A DNA stretch of 16,230 bases, from contig CBEVZC010000068.1 in assembly GCA_965554225.1 (NCBI GenBank), positions 1-16,230 of the forward strand. Reading direction: 5' to 3'. Under the pieces are notes generated by a model. That model was not told where the DNA came from and searched no databases. It saw nothing but the letters and a program-made list of their open reading frames with translations. The translations under genes were made by a program, and so were the position numbers. The DNA is from BMS3ABIN04 sp965554225. Lineage in GTDB: Bacteria > Bacteroidota > Ignavibacteria > Ignavibacteriales > Melioribacteraceae. The stretch's first letter is position 1, and each line of letters opens with the position of its first letter. This document shows, one piece after another, positions 1-7,447 of the stretch.

Positions 1-15
1 AACTTTATATAAGAA

Positions 16-726
16 TCACCCCTTTGCAGGCATAGAATTACCTGCTGAATTTCTATTCTTTTGATTTATAATATTCAATATTTCTTCCGAGGAATTCTTA
101 TTGTCCTTTATATCTAGTACCGTACCAATAATTGTTCTAACCATTCCGTGTAAAAATCTATCTGCTTCAATTCTAAAAATTATAAATTTATTATTCTCGG
201 TCCATCTAATTTTCTTTATTGTACAAATCTTATTCTCTGTTTCCGTTTTCTTTTTCGTAAACGAAGTAAAATCGTGCTTCCCCAATAAATTTTTGGAAAT
301 TAAATTTAACTTATTTATATCCAGCTCGGAATTCATTGTGCTATAAAATGAATACCTATTGTAGAAAGGTGATTTATTCTTAGTAAACAGATAAAAATAA
401 ACTCTTGTTTTTGCATCAAATCTGGCATGAAAATCTTCATTAACTAATTTAATAGAGGAAATTGAAATTGAATCAGGCAAAACTGAATTTACGGAATACC
501 GGAATTTAAATAGATCAACTGAATTTTTTGTTCTAAAATTTGCAGCTTGTCCTAAAGCATGAACACCGGCATCAGTCCTACCCGAACCTATCAAATTTAT
601 ATCTTCTCTTAAAACGGTTCTTACGGTTTTTGTTATTTTGTCTTGCACCGTATTACCGCCCGGTTGAGACTGCCAGCCAAAAAAGTTTGTTCCGTCGTAT
701 TGAACTGTAAGTTTATAGTTATGCAT
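16..726 (-). CDS. truA: tRNA pseudouridine(38-40) synthase TruA
   Basis: TruA converts uridines 38, 39 and 40 in the anticodon stem-loop of many tRNAs to pseudouridine in the cytoplasm. The 236-residue product has the family's catalytic motif GSGRTDAGVHALGQ at residues 47-60, with the nucleophile Asp52. The N-terminal YDGTNFFGWQ signature lies at residues 10-19, and the late motif ADRFLHGMVRTIIGT is near residue 190. It is slightly shorter than many homologues (about 245-270 residues) but looks complete, running from an ATG to a TGA. The ribosome binding site is weak. The leader holds a 9-bp inverted repeat (743-779). A 273-base spacer separates it from the DUF5683-like gene upstream on the same strand, so it may have its own promoter. 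Family identity is clear from the motifs. Confidence 0.95.
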   Translation of the reverse strand: MHNYKLTVQYDGTNFFGWQSQPGGNTVQDKITKTVRTVLREDINLIGSGRTDAGVHALGQAANFRTKNSVDLFKFRYSVNSVLPDSISISSIKLVNEDFHARFDAKTRVYFYLFTKNKSPFYNRYSFYSTMNSELDINKLNLISKNLLGKHDFTSFTKKKTETENKICTIKKIRWTENNKFIIFRIEADRFLHGMVRTIIGTVLDIKDNKNSSEEILNIINQKNRNSAGNSMPAKG

Positions 727-742
727 TAATTTCTCATTTTAC

Positions 743-779
743 AGCTCAAATCTACAAAAAGGATTTAAATATTTGAGCT
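743..779 (-). promoter_or_regulatory. Inverted repeat in the truA leader
   Basis: AGCTCAAAT at 743-751 is the exact reverse complement of ATTTGAGCT at 771-779, giving a 9-bp stem with a 19-base loop. In the minus-strand transcript the hairpin ends 16 bases before the truA ATG. No U tract follows on that strand, so it does not look like an intrinsic terminator for minus-strand transcription. It could be a leader hairpin, an operator, or chance in AT-rich DNA. Confidence 0.4.
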
Positions 780-846
780 AATTTTGAAATGAAAAACCTA
801 GAGAGGGAAAAACGTATAGAAGTTGAATCGATAAACTTTAAAATAA

Positions 847-986
847 TTTTTCTTTGTTTTTTTGCAACTCTGCGGTTAAATAAATAGGGCACTGATAAAA
901 AATGAAAAAATAAGATTCACACAAATTTTAATATAAATTACGAAGAACATAAAAATTAAATTTTTCTCTGCGCCTTTGCGGTTAAA
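847..986 (+). repeat. Two imperfect copies of a CTCTGCG/TTTGCGGTTAAA repeat
   Basis: The spacer between truA and the DUF5683-like gene holds two related segments about 100 bases apart: 847-880, ending in CTCTGCGGTTAAA, and 957-986, containing CTCTGCGCCTTTGCGG followed by TTAAA. Both start with an AATTTTTCT(T/C)TG-like stretch and end in TGCGGTTAAA. They stand out from the AT-rich surroundings by their GC-richer core. No ORF runs through them convincingly. From memory, elements of the form CTTTGCG-CTTTGCGGTTAAA recur between genes in many environmental bacterial genomes; their function is unknown to me. Confidence 0.5.
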
Positions 987-999
987 GAATATAATGCAG

Positions 1000-1848
1000 T
1001 TAAAAATGTGTAATAAATTTCATTTCAAAAGTTGAAGGTAAATTTATTTGATTTATCACTCCAAATGAAACATTCCAGCTAAGTTTTTTTTCTAAGTTTC
1101 TATTATATGCCGAGACTAATCTTACGGCATTAATTGCACTGACTAATCTATTAAGTATAAGAGCACCAACAGCAAAGCGAACATTATTCTTAGCATTTTC
1201 ACTTGAGAGCCATAAATTTCTGTACTCTTTTCTCCTCTGGCCGCTCTCCCATTTCCAATAATTATCTGCACCGGTGTATCTTGCTTTAAAATCTCTGTTT
1301 AGCTCTTGTTCCCTGTTATAGGATTCAACATCATCGTAAAAGCCTATATCAGCGAAGTATTTATCATCCTTTCCATCGGGGTTTACACCGCCGAAAGATT
1401 TTGCATAAGCCAAATAATTATCTCGTTGTCTATCGCCATAAACAGAAAAACCGGCTAAGGCACCCCAAGAAACTGCATCTACAATTGTAAAATACTTTCC
1501 GCTCTCATAAGAATCTGCATACAACTCGCCCATTCCCGGTAATAAAACCGAATAAAGGATGGCTAATCCTGCACTTTTCTTTTTTATATTACTATTTTCA
1601 AGAGGAAATGATTTTAATTTAATATAATTTGATTTGAATTTATTATTTAAATTATTCCCAATAATATTATATAATTTCGCTTTACTATTCGAAGGGATTT
1701 TACCTTTAAGAAGTGAATGAAGAGATAACAAATTTTTAGATTTTATAACCTTAGAAAGCTTTAAATCTTTTTGAATGAATTCTTGAGAAAATAAAGAACT
1801 TGTAATGATTAAAAGATATACTAATGCAATTTTCATCAAATTGTACAA
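1000..1848 (-). CDS. Secreted or membrane DUF5683-like protein of unknown function
   Basis: The 282-residue product begins with a hydrophobic segment (residues 5-20, KIALVYLLIITSSLFS) that looks like a signal peptide, probably cut near residue 21. Residues 90-135 contain a GLAILYSVLLPGMGELYAD motif followed by a hydrophobic stretch; the PGxGxxY core is typical of DUF5683 proteins common in Bacteroidota and relatives. A second hydrophobic patch near residues 225-245 (VGALILNRLVSAINAVRLVSAY) also fits that family. The role is unknown; the protein is likely in the envelope. The start chosen is a TTG at 1848, because AGGAGA at 1855-1860 lies 6 bases upstream. The in-frame ATG at 1836 would be 18 bases away. 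That ribosome binding site overlaps the mtaB stop codon, so translation is probably coupled to mtaB. Confidence 0.75.
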   Translation of the reverse strand: MYNLMKIALVYLLIITSSLFSQEFIQKDLKLSKVIKSKNLLSLHSLLKGKIPSNSKAKLYNIIGNNLNNKFKSNYIKLKSFPLENSNIKKKSAGLAILYSVLLPGMGELYADSYESGKYFTIVDAVSWGALAGFSVYGDRQRDNYLAYAKSFGGVNPDGKDDKYFADIGFYDDVESYNREQELNRDFKARYTGADNYWKWESGQRRKEYRNLWLSSENAKNNVRFAVGALILNRLVSAINAVRLVSAYNRNLEKKLSWNVSFGVINQINLPSTFEMKFITHF

Positions 1849-1854
1849 ATCAAT

Positions 1855-1860
1855 TCTCCT
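1855..1860 (-). promoter_or_regulatory. Shine-Dalgarno site that selects a TTG start
   Basis: On the minus strand this reads AGGAGA, 6 bases before a TTG codon and 18 before the next ATG. It overlaps the TAG stop codon of mtaB (1859-1861). The spacing favours the TTG and suggests the ribosome moves directly from mtaB to the DUF5683-like gene. Confidence 0.6.
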
Positions 1861-3169
1861 ATACTAATTCAAGATTACTCAGCTCTGCTGTACAAACTTT
1901 GCCGGTTATATCTTTAATATTAACATTTTTAAATTTATTTACCAAGGCAGAATCAAAGGGATATTTTATACGCAAATAGTTAGAAGTAAAACCATAAATA
2001 AATTCATCTTTTGTATTGGTTTCAAAAAGTGCCCTTAAGTTTTTACCGGTCATCCTTTGAGCAAACTCGAAATGTTTTTTCTCGCTTAATATCCTCAACA
2101 TCCGGTTCCTTTTTTTTCTTTCGGTAATAGCAACTTGTCCATCCATTTTTATTGCTTTAGTATCCGGGCGCTCTGAATATGTAAAGACATGCAAATAGGA
2201 AATCGGCAGTTTTTTTATGAAATCATAAGTAACTAAAAAATCATCTTCCGTCTCACCGGGGAAACCGACAATTACATCAACACCTATTCCTACATCATTT
2301 ACCATTTCAACCGTTTTATAAATGAGTTCTTCATAATATTCTGTATTATATCTTCTTTGCATTAACTTAAGTATTTTATTGTTCCCGCTCTGGAGCGGGA
2401 TATGAAAATGATTTGCTATTTTATCCGTGGAAGCAGCTAATTTTAAAATATCGTCGGTTAGTAAATTCGGTTCTATAGAACTTATTCTAAGTCTGAAATC
2501 ACCTTCCAATTTTACAAACTCCAATAAAAGATCATACAAATCTTTATCAGCATTTTTCCCATAGTCACCAACGTTAACGCCTGTTAATACAATTTCCTTA
2601 TATCCTTTGTCAAGTAGTCTTTTGAAATTATCAACAGCAAGGTTCATATCGGAACTTCTGCTTCCTCCGCGTGCGCCTGGTATTGTACAGTACGTACAAC
2701 TATAATCGCATCCGTCCTGAACTTTTAGAAAAGCTCTGGTTCTGCCGTCAGCTTCCGTAGAATAAGCAATATTAAATTGGTTCAGCTTATCCGTGGAAGT
2801 TACATTTATACAGGAAAGTTCATTTTGATTTTCACTTTCTATATAATCAAGTATTTTGAACTTCTCGTTACTACCTAAAACAAAATCAACTCCGTCAATA
2901 GTCGCAATTTCTTCAGGTCTTAATTGCGCATAGCATCCTGTAACAATCACAGATGCATTAGGATTATTTTTTAAAGCTCGTCTTACTATTTGTCGGCATT
3001 CCCGTTCGGCATTTTCAGTAACTGTGCACGTATTAATAACATATACATCCGCAGCTTCATTAAAATTAATTAAGTTATATCCTTTTTCTATAAATTTATT
3101 TCCTATAACAGATGTTTCGGCAAAATTTAATTTACAACCCAACGTATATAATGCTACCTTGTTCTTCAT
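1859..3169 (-). CDS. mtaB: tRNA t6A37 methylthiotransferase MtaB
   Basis: This is a radical-SAM methylthiotransferase that adds a methylthio group to t6A at position 37 of tRNAs reading ANN codons, using two Fe4S4 clusters and S-adenosylmethionine. The N-terminal UPF0004 domain starts with YTLGCKLNFAE, and its cluster ligands are Cys12, Cys48 and Cys79. The radical-SAM motif CDYSCTYC supplies Cys154, Cys158 and Cys161 and is followed by the family's TIPGARG. The last 65 or so residues look like a TRAM-type RNA-binding domain. The N-terminal sequence is closer to MtaB than to MiaB or RimO. The length (436) is normal. The start is an ATG with only a weak ribosome binding site. The DUF5683-like gene follows 10 bases after its stop. 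The nearest upstream gene, rpsA, is cut off by a terminator. Confidence 0.9.
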   Translation of the reverse strand: MKNKVALYTLGCKLNFAETSVIGNKFIEKGYNLINFNEAADVYVINTCTVTENAERECRQIVRRALKNNPNASVIVTGCYAQLRPEEIATIDGVDFVLGSNEKFKILDYIESENQNELSCINVTSTDKLNQFNIAYSTEADGRTRAFLKVQDGCDYSCTYCTIPGARGGSRSSDMNLAVDNFKRLLDKGYKEIVLTGVNVGDYGKNADKDLYDLLLEFVKLEGDFRLRISSIEPNLLTDDILKLAASTDKIANHFHIPLQSGNNKILKLMQRRYNTEYYEELIYKTVEMVNDVGIGVDVIVGFPGETEDDFLVTYDFIKKLPISYLHVFTYSERPDTKAIKMDGQVAITERKKRNRMLRILSEKKHFEFAQRMTGKNLRALFETNTKDEFIYGFTSNYLRIKYPFDSALVNKFKNVNIKDITGKVCTAELSNLELV

Positions 3170-3256
3170 TTTAATTAGGCTTTCTTAATTCCTTAAAAAA
3201 TATATAACCAATAAATACAGCACTATAATTTTAACTAATAATGATTTTCAAGTATA

Positions 3257-3296
3257 TAAAAAAGGCTGTGGAGAACAAACCGTTACACCACAGCCT
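3257..3296 (-). terminator. Intrinsic terminator after rpsA
   Basis: AGGCTGTGG at 3263-3271 pairs perfectly with CCACAGCCT at 3288-3296: 9 bp with a 16-base loop. On the minus strand the stem is followed at once by six T (3263-3258). It sits 21 bases past the rpsA stop and before mtaB, separating the two transcription units. Confidence 0.9.
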
Positions 3297-3317
3297 CAAA
3301 TAAACAACTAATACAGT

Positions 3318-5357
3318 TTACTCTTCAGTCTTTTCTGAAGTTTCTGCTTTCGTTTCAGCTTCGGAATTTTCACTTTTTTCTTCGGCTTTAGCTTCAGCAT
3401 CTTCTTGTACTTCTGTCTCTTCAGTATCTTGTACCTCTTTAGAAGTCTTTTCTACAGATTTAACTTCTTCAGCCTTTGGAGCATCGGCTTCAACTTCAGC
3501 TTCTGCAGCCTTTGGAGCTTCGGCTCTAACTTCAACCTTTGCCGGTTGTTCAGCGTGTTTAACTGTTTTATTCGCACCCATATCGAATGAATTAAATACA
3601 GTAGGATCAAACTTGCCTGCATCTGCATTCTTAATATCTTCGACCGTAATGTGAGTTAGCTTATGAGTTTTAATATACTCAGCTATTTCGTCCTCTGATT
3701 TTTCTTTCATCGCAGCTAGTGCACTCAAAACTATTCTTTTATTCTCTTTGTTGAATTCAATTACTCTTAAAGATAAAGGAGTATCAACAGGAAATGAGAA
3801 AGAAAGATTTTTAACTTTTGAAGTTGATAATTGAGATACCGGAACGAATCCATCAACACCATCAGGTAATTCAACAATTACTCCTTTTTCAATTATCCTT
3901 ACAACTTTAGCTTCTACACTGCTGCCAACTTTGTAAGAATCCTCAAATCTATCCCAAGGATTATCTTCAATTTGCTTATGCCCTAAAGATATTTTTCTCT
4001 GGTCAGTATCTATTCCTAAAACAACTACTTCCAGCTTTTCACCCTTTTTAACAATCTCTCCGGGATGACGAACTTTTTTAGTCCATGACAAATCAGATAT
4101 ATGAACTAAACCGTCAATTCCGGGTTCCAGTTCAACGAACACGCCAAAGTTTGTTAGATTTCTTACAGTGCCAACATGTTTTGAACCGACCGGATATCTT
4201 TTCATTAATTCCTGCCAAGGATCAGGAGTTAATTGTTTCATACCTAAAGAAATTTTCTTTTCGTTTTTGTCTAAGCTTAATATTACAGCTTCAACAACTT
4301 GACCCATAGAAACAAATTGAGAAGGATGGCTGATATGCTGTGTCCAACTCATTTCTGATATGTGAATTAATCCTTCAATTCCTTTTTCAATTTCAATAAA
4401 TGCGCCATAGTCGGTTAAAGAAACAACTCTGCCGGAAACTTTATCTCCAACTTTATACTTATCTTCAATATTTTCCCAAGGATGAGGAACTAATTGTTTT
4501 AAGCTTAACGATATTCGTTTTTTCTCTTTATCAAAATCCGTTACAACGACCTTAATTTTTTCATCTAATCTAACAACTTCGCTAGGATGATTTATTCGTC
4601 CCCAGCTTAAATCGGTTATATGAACTAAACCATCTACTCCTCCAAGATCAACAAAGACTCCAAAGTCGGTAATTGCTTTTACCGTACCTTCAAGAATTTG
4701 ACCTTTTTCCAAACCATCAAGAATTTCTTTCCTTTGATCGGAAATTGTTTCTTCAATTAAAGCTTTGTGTGAAACGACAACATTTTCGGTAGGAATATTT
4801 ATTTTAACTATTTTGAAATCCATTGTCTGACCGACAAAAGCATCAAAATCTCTAACAGGTCTAATATCAATCTGTGAACCGGGAAGAAATGCTTCAATTC
4901 CCATTAAGTCAACAACCATACCGCCTTTAATTCGTTTTAATATTTTGCCGGTAAGAATAGTTTCATTTTCATACGCTTCAATAATTTTAGCCCAGACCTT
5001 TAAGAAATCAGCTCGTTTTTTACTTAAGACTAAGTTACCTTCACTATCTTCAACGCTTTCAACAACAACATCAACTTTAGAACCGATTTTTAATTCTTCG
5101 GTTGAGGAAAAGTCGGCTTTAGGTATTGTTCCGTCGGATTTAAAACCAACATCAATTACAACATTGTCACCTGCAAAGCTAACTATTGTTCCCGAAATGA
5201 TTTCCCCTTCTTTAAAATCTCTAAAAGATTCGTCATACAATTTTGCAAAAGATTGTAATTCTTCAGGTGAATATTCATCAGCATTTAAAAATTTAGCGCT
5301 ATCAAAAGACTCAGTTTTCTTTTCTTCTACAATCTGATCCTTTTCTTCTTCGCTCAT
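3318..5357 (-). CDS. rpsA: 30S ribosomal protein S1
   Basis: S1 binds mRNA upstream of the start codon and brings it to the 30S subunit. The 679-residue product has six S1 (OB-fold) repeats at about 50-114, 132-198, 217-287, 302-374, 389-461 and 476-546. Repeats 3-5 are the most regular, with GVFV/GAFI and GLVHISDLSW blocks ending in KRISLSLKQ-type strands. The first two are diverged, as usual for the ribosome-docking domains. After about residue 600 there is a low-complexity tail rich in Glu, Ala and Lys; E. coli S1 (557 residues) lacks such a tail. The start is an ATG with a strong GGAGG (5362-5366) 4 bases upstream. cmk lies 98 bases upstream on the same strand, the arrangement also found in E. 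coli. A terminator follows. Confidence 0.97.
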   Translation of the reverse strand: MSEEEKDQIVEEKKTESFDSAKFLNADEYSPEELQSFAKLYDESFRDFKEGEIISGTIVSFAGDNVVIDVGFKSDGTIPKADFSSTEELKIGSKVDVVVESVEDSEGNLVLSKKRADFLKVWAKIIEAYENETILTGKILKRIKGGMVVDLMGIEAFLPGSQIDIRPVRDFDAFVGQTMDFKIVKINIPTENVVVSHKALIEETISDQRKEILDGLEKGQILEGTVKAITDFGVFVDLGGVDGLVHITDLSWGRINHPSEVVRLDEKIKVVVTDFDKEKKRISLSLKQLVPHPWENIEDKYKVGDKVSGRVVSLTDYGAFIEIEKGIEGLIHISEMSWTQHISHPSQFVSMGQVVEAVILSLDKNEKKISLGMKQLTPDPWQELMKRYPVGSKHVGTVRNLTNFGVFVELEPGIDGLVHISDLSWTKKVRHPGEIVKKGEKLEVVVLGIDTDQRKISLGHKQIEDNPWDRFEDSYKVGSSVEAKVVRIIEKGVIVELPDGVDGFVPVSQLSTSKVKNLSFSFPVDTPLSLRVIEFNKENKRIVLSALAAMKEKSEDEIAEYIKTHKLTHITVEDIKNADAGKFDPTVFNSFDMGANKTVKHAEQPAKVEVRAEAPKAAEAEVEADAPKAEEVKSVEKTSKEVQDTEETEVQEDAEAKAEEKSENSEAETKAETSEKTEE

Positions 5358-5360
5358 TTA

Positions 5361-5366
5361 ACCTCC
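5361..5366 (-). promoter_or_regulatory. Strong ribosome binding site of rpsA
   Basis: The minus strand reads GGAGGT, then TAA, then the ATG. It matches the anti-Shine-Dalgarno CCTCC present at the 3' end of the 16S rRNA in this same window, which shows that this organism uses Shine-Dalgarno pairing for at least some genes. Confidence 0.75.
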
Positions 5367-5455
5367 AAAAATAAAATAAATTGTAATTGCTAATCCCGTC
5401 ATCAAAGACTAGAACTACATGTTTAGTTGAACATATTAATTAAGATGACTAAAAT

Positions 5456-6145
5456 TTAAGTATTTAATTCTTTTTCTAATTTAATTTGATTAACTCTATC
5501 AACAATTTTTTGAATTTCTTCGTCTATAGTTAAATTAGTTGTATCAAGTTCAAAAGCATCGTCAGCTTTGGACAATGGGCTATGTTCTCTACTACTATCA
5601 ATTCTATCCCGTTTTGATAGATTAGCTCTTACATCCTCAAAAGTAACTGTGCGTCCTTTTAACAAATACTCTTCAAATCTTCTTTTGGTTCTTTCATCTA
5701 TATCTGCAGTTAAGAAAACTTTTAAATCGGCATTGGGAAAAACTACGGTTGTAGTATCTCGTCCCTCTGCAACAAGGTCTACATTCTCACCAATCTTCCT
5801 TTGCAGCTTTACTAATTCGTTTCTTACTTCCGGAATTATACTAACTTCGCTAACCATCGAACTTACTTCGGGTGAACGTATAAAATCCGTTACATCTTCT
5901 CCATCAACAAAAACATTTGTTACACCATTTTTAAATTCCAATCTCATGTCAAGATTTTTAACCAATTCAACAATTGCTTTTGTATCATTCTGTATATTAT
6001 TTTTAAGAGCAAGATAAGTAACAGCTCTGTACATAGCACCGGTATCTAAATAAATGAAACCCAATTTTTCTGCTAAGTACTTAGCAGCGGAACTTTTACC
6101 GGATGCAGCGGGCCCGTCAATTGCTATAATTATTTTTTTTGACAT
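5456..6145 (-). CDS. cmk: Cytidylate kinase
   Basis: Cmk phosphorylates CMP and dCMP to the diphosphates with ATP, supplying pyrimidine nucleotides for RNA and DNA. The 229-residue product (the family is about 220-230) starts with IIIAIDGPAASGKSSAAKYLA, whose P-loop spans residues 11-19. LDTGAMYRA follows at 33-41, the nucleotide-binding EGRD at 127-130, and the C-terminal DSSREHSPLSKADDAFELDT block at 183-202. Where most homologues have GRDIGTVVFP, this one has GRDTTTVVFP, a small difference in the NMP-binding region. The start is an ATG without a clear ribosome binding site. It heads a cmk-rpsA unit and is divergent from the small membrane protein gene at 6260. Confidence 0.95.
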   Translation of the reverse strand: MSKKIIIAIDGPAASGKSSAAKYLAEKLGFIYLDTGAMYRAVTYLALKNNIQNDTKAIVELVKNLDMRLEFKNGVTNVFVDGEDVTDFIRSPEVSSMVSEVSIIPEVRNELVKLQRKIGENVDLVAEGRDTTTVVFPNADLKVFLTADIDERTKRRFEEYLLKGRTVTFEDVRANLSKRDRIDSSREHSPLSKADDAFELDTTNLTIDEEIQKIVDRVNQIKLEKELNT

Positions 6146-6153
6146 AGTTTTAA

Positions 6154-6182
6154 AATATACAAAATCAACTAAAGATTAGCAA
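6154..6182 (-). promoter_or_regulatory. Possible promoter of cmk-rpsA
   Basis: On the minus strand TTGCTA (6182-6177) and TATATT (6159-6154) are 17 bases apart, resembling sigma-70 boxes. Transcription would start only a few bases before the cmk ATG, giving a nearly leaderless mRNA. That agrees with the missing ribosome binding site but could equally mean that the true promoter lies farther upstream. Confidence 0.3.
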
Positions 6183-6195
6183 TATTTTTAGTTTC

Positions 6196-6224
6196 TTATC
6201 AATTGTAATTCTTTAATATATAAC
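6196..6224 (+). promoter_or_regulatory. Possible promoter of the GlsB-like gene
   Basis: TTATCA (6196-6201) and TATAAC (6219-6224) are 17 bases apart. The -10 box is good and the -35 box is weak. The start of transcription would be near 6231, leaving a leader of about 30 bases before the ATG at 6260. The region is very AT-rich, so chance matches are likely. Confidence 0.3.
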
Positions 6225-6259
6225 GACTTATAACATCAATAAATCAGTTAGGAAATTCT

Positions 6260-6508
6260 ATGAGTATTATCAGCTGGATATTAGTTGGAGCAATTGCAGG
6301 ATGGTTGGCAAATAAATTCAGCAAACCCAGACTTCAGCGAAACGGATGTTTTTTTAATATAATTTTGGGAATAACGGGAGCTTTTGTAGGTGGTATTGTA
6401 ATCTCGGCAATTGGAGGGCACGGAGTTACGGGTTTTAACCTTTGGAGTATTTTGGTAGCAACTTTAGGAGCTGTTTTGTTAATTTGGATTGTTCGTGCAT
6501 TAAAATAA
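6260..6508 (+). CDS. GlsB/YeaQ/YmgE family small membrane protein
   Basis: This is an 82-residue, very hydrophobic protein with three predicted membrane segments at about 3-17, 31-51 and 59-81. It has the glycine-rich pattern of the transglycosylase-associated (GlsB/YeaQ/YmgE) family: IISWILVGAIAGWLA at the start, then NIILGITGAFVGG and a LWSILVATLGAVLLIW C-terminus. The family is linked to stress responses in several bacteria, but its biochemical role is unresolved; the 'transglycosylase-associated' name is historical. An AGGA at 6250-6253, 6 bases before the ATG, supports the start. It is divergent from cmk and ends 9 bases before the convergent suhB stop. No terminator hairpin was seen between the two. 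Confidence 0.88.
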   Translation: MSIISWILVGAIAGWLANKFSKPRLQRNGCFFNIILGITGAFVGGIVISAIGGHGVTGFNLWSILVATLGAVLLIWIVRALK

Positions 6509-6517
6509 AAACAATCC

Positions 6518-7282
6518 CTAAATATCATTTATTACATGCAGCATTTTTTCATGAATTAAATTGTTGGTTCCTAAGAATTGTTTTAATTCTAATGTTAGCG
6601 GATCATTATTAAAATCGGTCACTTTGCCGCCGGCTTCTTCAATAATTACTTTTCCCGCAAGAACATCCCAAGGGAAAAGCGTAGCTTCCCAAAATCCATC
6701 AAATACTCCTTCTGCAACTAAGCAGCAATCAATCGCTGCGGAACCTAATCTTCTTACTGCTCTAGACTTTTTTAAAAACGATTCAAACATCGTAAACACA
6801 CTGTCTTTCCCGTTAAAATCATACGGGAAACCGGTTACAAGCATACATTTTTCAAGTTCTCTTCTATTACTTACGTGAATAGACTTACCGTTGGCGAATG
6901 CACCCGATCCTTTTTCGGCGCTATATAAAACATCGCGCATAACATCATATACAACACCATAAATTGTTTCATTATTTTTAAACACTGCAATTGATACGGA
7001 AAATATTGGAAGACCATGTGCAAAATTTGTAGTTCCATCCAAAGGATCTACAACCCATAAATATTCAGAGGTCCCATTGTTTTGACCACTTTCTTCTGAT
7101 AAAATACTATGAGTCGGGAATTCTTTACTAATAAAATTTAAGATTACACTTTCCGATTTCCTATCCGTCTCTGTTACTAAATCAGAGAAATTGGATTTGT
7201 ATCTTATCTCATGCTTTTTGCCAAAATTTTGCCTAATTATTTTTCCGGCTTCTTGTGCAATAAATTCAATTTTACTTATCAT
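6518..7282 (-). CDS. suhB: Inositol-1-monophosphatase family protein
   Basis: This is a magnesium-dependent, lithium-sensitive-type sugar phosphatase that hydrolyses inositol monophosphates and related substrates. The 254-residue product has Glu63-Glu64 (LSEESG), motif A DPLDGTTNF at 79-87 with metal ligands Asp79 and Asp82, and motif B WDVLAGKVIIEEAGG at 205-219 with Asp206. The length is typical of the family. The start is an ATG with a weak AAGG about 8 bases upstream. It is divergent from lon and convergent with the GlsB-like gene. In E. coli, SuhB is also part of the rRNA antitermination complex. Whether this homologue does that cannot be told from sequence, and the nearby rRNA operon may be coincidence. 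Exact substrate uncertain. Confidence 0.9.
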   Translation of the reverse strand: MISKIEFIAQEAGKIIRQNFGKKHEIRYKSNFSDLVTETDRKSESVILNFISKEFPTHSILSEESGQNNGTSEYLWVVDPLDGTTNFAHGLPIFSVSIAVFKNNETIYGVVYDVMRDVLYSAEKGSGAFANGKSIHVSNRRELEKCMLVTGFPYDFNGKDSVFTMFESFLKKSRAVRRLGSAAIDCCLVAEGVFDGFWEATLFPWDVLAGKVIIEEAGGKVTDFNNDPLTLELKQFLGTNNLIHEKMLHVINDI

Positions 7283-7384
7283 TTTTTGCCTTTATATAAA
7301 ATAACATCGTTAGTTATTTCCAACTGATTTTACTTATTTAATTCAAAATCATTTTGTAAATCGATTTTGCAAATATACATAATC

Positions 7385-7413
7385 TTGAAAGCCCAAACTA
7401 ATTTTGGTATATT
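7385..7413 (+). promoter_or_regulatory. Sigma-70-like promoter of lon-msrC-dnaX
   Basis: TTGAAA (7385-7390) and TATATT (7408-7413) are exactly 17 bases apart, each close to the sigma-70 consensus. Transcription would start near 7420, leaving about 28 bases to the lon ATG at 7448. This also argues against the upstream TTG at 7367 as the lon start, since it would lie before the promoter. No CIRCE-like heat-shock inverted repeat was seen. Confidence 0.6.
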
Positions 7414-7447
7414 GCTGTGCTTTAAAAACAAAGTAATAAGAATAATT

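Noticed and set aside
4945..5337. A 130-codon frame antisense to rpsA, and a 149-codon one antisense to cmk (5568-6017)
   Set aside because: Both mirror strongly conserved genes on the other strand, lack ribosome binding sites and resemble no protein family.
7367..7447. Longer lon reading frame from a TTG at 7367
   Set aside because: It precedes a good promoter (7385-7413), has no ribosome binding site and adds residues unlike Lon. The ATG at 7448 fits better.
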